Shown: piece after piece, positions 62,201-64,000 of the stretch
How positions within the stretch are numbered: position 1 is the first letter of the stretch
Layout: each line of letters starts with the position of its first letter
Origin: Paulownia fortunei
Taxonomy: Eukaryota; Streptophyta; Magnoliopsida; Lamiales; Paulowniaceae
DNA: 64,000 bases
Assembly: GCA_019321725.1 (NCBI GenBank)
Contig: CM033108.1
Coordinates: 4,782,001-4,846,000, forward strand
Direction: 5' to 3'
Position numbers and translations under genes: made by a program
The notes under the pieces: generated by a model
What the model was told of the DNA's origin: nothing
The model's database searches: none
What the model saw: only the letters and a program-made list of their open reading frames with translations

Positions 62201-64000
62201 AATTTGAAAGAAGATATAAGAACTTATATTTTAATAATAAAAGTATATGAAATGAGAATAATGGAATGTAACCTTTAATCCCTATTTGTGAGGGCGAGTT
62301 TCAACGCATCATGACAATGAAGTATGATGGGTGAGAGTTCCAAAATTGGTCTGATGAAGCAACCACAAGACTCATATCTTATAAGTCAGGAGCACTGTGT
62401 TTTCCATTTAATTTTAGGATTCCAGCTCTACAGCTGCCTGTTTAGTTGAAATTCAAAATTCTTATTCCTCATTTTTATAATTAATTTCTGTAGTTCTTCC
62501 AAGGAGATATATGACTTTGAAAAGATAATTCTCAGATTTTGACATTAATAGATAATTTGTACCCTGGATCTAGTACGACTCTTTTATGAGTAAAGCTGGA
62601 AATAATTGTTTGGCTATGTTCTGGCGATTTAATTTCTAGAAGGCTGTACCTAACATTTACTTGGGGACCGAACTGGGGAAATTATCCCTTCCTCAAGTAA
62701 CTAAGTTATATTCAACATGTGGTTTGTAGGTAGCAGAAAATCTCATAACTCTAGCTGTGCATGGTCGTCCTTTATCCTATGGAAGTACTTGGAGGATTTG
62801 CAGGAATCTTAGAGGTCTGAAACTTTGGATGCTTCAAAATCTGAATTTTCAATGGCCCAAGAGAAAAGATGAACTGAAAAATGAATTTAAGATGCTTCTA
62901 ATTGAAGACAAAGATCAGTTACTGGACCACTCAGAACCACGTCATCAAAGACAAGATCTCCAACAGTTGCCAGCAGCCATTGTATCAAATGGTTAGCACT
63001 TTCATTTTTCATTGCTTCTCTTCTGAGTGTTAAAGACGTGTCCATTTGTCTGATGAACCTTTTAATTAAATGGACTGGGGGAAACCTATTATTGCCAACT
63101 TCACATCGAGTTGTAATGCTTTCGGATTTTGCATCTTGGAATCTGAAATTACAATTATTAAACAACTCAAATATCATGTTGTTTGAGGTTTCCATGGCAT
63201 GAAGTTTAGTAATATCTACTTTTAGATTTTCTGTCAGACTGAGAAATTCTTTTGTAAATTATATGCAACCTAGGAATTGATGAATCAGTGCAGATTGTAC
63301 TGAAAGAGGGAAAGAAACAAATTCTTAGCCAGAAGATAATTCTCTATACTATTCTCGCCTTCTGTTGCCACTGAAATGCATGTTGTTGCAGAATCCTCAT
63401 CATCTTCCAACACTCAGCATGAAGAAAATTCTTTATCAAATCAGTTTGACAAGTCCAAAAGTATTGGAACATCGTTGACATCTTCTTATTCGCAACACAC
63501 TCAAGGCTTCAATATCACTTTTCAGGGTAGACCTACCTTTCTTAGCATCGCTGTCATTGGGGCTACTGGTGAACTAGCAAGGAGGAAAATCTTTCCAGCA
63601 TTATTTGCTTTGTACTACAGTGGCTTTCTTCCTGAGGTAGCTACCTTGAACTCTGTTATATTTCATTTTCGTTGCTCTTTTTTTGTGCATCCATGTGGCA
63701 GCACACCTTTCAATATATGTTCTATTTCATTTATTTACTAAACAAACTGCATCCACAAATCTTTGTGTGGTGGTGTTATTAATTTGATATTTCCCAACTT
63801 ATCTTCCGTAATGTTATTTTACTATTGCAGATAAATTATGTCTATTTGTTTATATTATTATGAATTTTTGACTATGTACCTTCAATTTGTACTTTCCACA
63901 GACTCTCAAGGAAAGCTCTTACTTAATAATCTTTTCAATTGCATTCTTTCCTCTGTTTTCATTGGTGGGGGAATAAGAAACAACAATAAAAACATTTAAT
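59274..64000 (+). CDS. Plastid-type glucose-6-phosphate 1-dehydrogenase (G6PD4-like), 5' part
   Basis: G6PD oxidises glucose 6-phosphate to 6-phosphogluconolactone with NADP, the first step of the oxidative pentose phosphate pathway. Exons visible: 59274-59351, 62730-62991 and 63392-63636, joining in frame to 195 residues; the rest lies beyond the window. The N-terminus (MTSLSSSLLQPSAHRKMATS) is Ser-rich and basic, like a transit peptide. GLKLWMLQNLNFQWP in exon 2 resembles Arabidopsis G6PD4. Exon 3 ends with the dinucleotide-binding start IAVIGATGELARRKIFPALFALYYSGFLPE (GATGELARR at about 170-178). Most G6PDs have GASGDLAKKK; GATGELAR is a G6PD4 trait. As I recall, the Arabidopsis G6PD4 protein acts mainly as an import partner of G6PD1 rather than as an enzyme, so activity here should not be assumed. 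The first intron is about 3.4 kb. The exon 2 start could also be read a few bases later. Confidence 0.85.
60601..60859. mobile_element. Stowaway-like MITE in the first G6PD intron
   Basis: The ends read TACGCCCTCCATCCCAAACTT and, inverted, TACTCTCTTTGTCCCAAACTT (about 16 of 21 bases matching), close to the CTCCCTCCGTCCC ends of Stowaway elements, with TA at both borders. About 258 bp, no coding content. Confidence 0.82.

Overview
This is nuclear DNA of a flowering plant, most likely a eudicot. The evidence is intron-bearing genes with GT-AG junctions, AT-rich spacers, plant-type proteins (group I SHAGGY-like kinase, plant polygalacturonase, plastid-type G6PD) and plant transposon families (Tat LTR element, hAT, SINEs, Stowaway). 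I cannot place the species. There are no bacterial features, operons or CRISPR arrays.

Five host genes are recognisable. (1) SPT16, the large FACT histone-chaperone subunit, at 3145-6332 (+): one long coding exon with a leader intron and a single frameshift near its N-terminus. (2) A group I GSK3/SHAGGY-like kinase at 16447-20782 (+), 12 coding exons and a long untranslated leader region; a broken mitochondrial cox3 copy lies in that leader. (3) A secreted GH28 polygalacturonase at 25597-27739 (+), six exons. (4) Pyrrolidone-carboxylate peptidase at 50037-52502 (-), four exons and a leader intron ending at the ATG. (5) The 5' part of a plastid-type glucose-6-phosphate dehydrogenase, closest to the G6PD4 type, from 59274 (+) past the window edge. 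They share no obvious pathway; this looks like ordinary plant gene order with unrelated neighbours.

The middle, 30.5-46.4 kb, is a nested transposon block. A degenerate Tat-lineage Ty3/gypsy element lies on the minus strand, with an extra antisense ORF near its 3' LTR. Its integrase region is split by a 2.7-kb solo LTR (TSD AAACT), and its protease region by a 4-kb hAT element (TSD ACCAACAC). A second hAT element (54407-57642, TSD GACAGAAG) carries a transposase frame broken by stop codons only. Smaller elements: two SINEs with 16-bp target duplications (47.3 and 49.5 kb), a probable SINE at 23.6 kb, a long-TIR MITE at 7.0-7.9 kb, a PIF/Harbinger-like MITE at 48.6 kb, a Stowaway-like MITE in the G6PD intron, and an F-box/LRR gene remnant at 22.1 kb.

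I found no clearly new biological system. The strongest leads are the SPT16 frameshift, the cox3 insert in the kinase leader, the exactly bounded nested insertions, the possible antisense promoter in the Tat element, and the stop-codon-only decay of the second hAT transposase.
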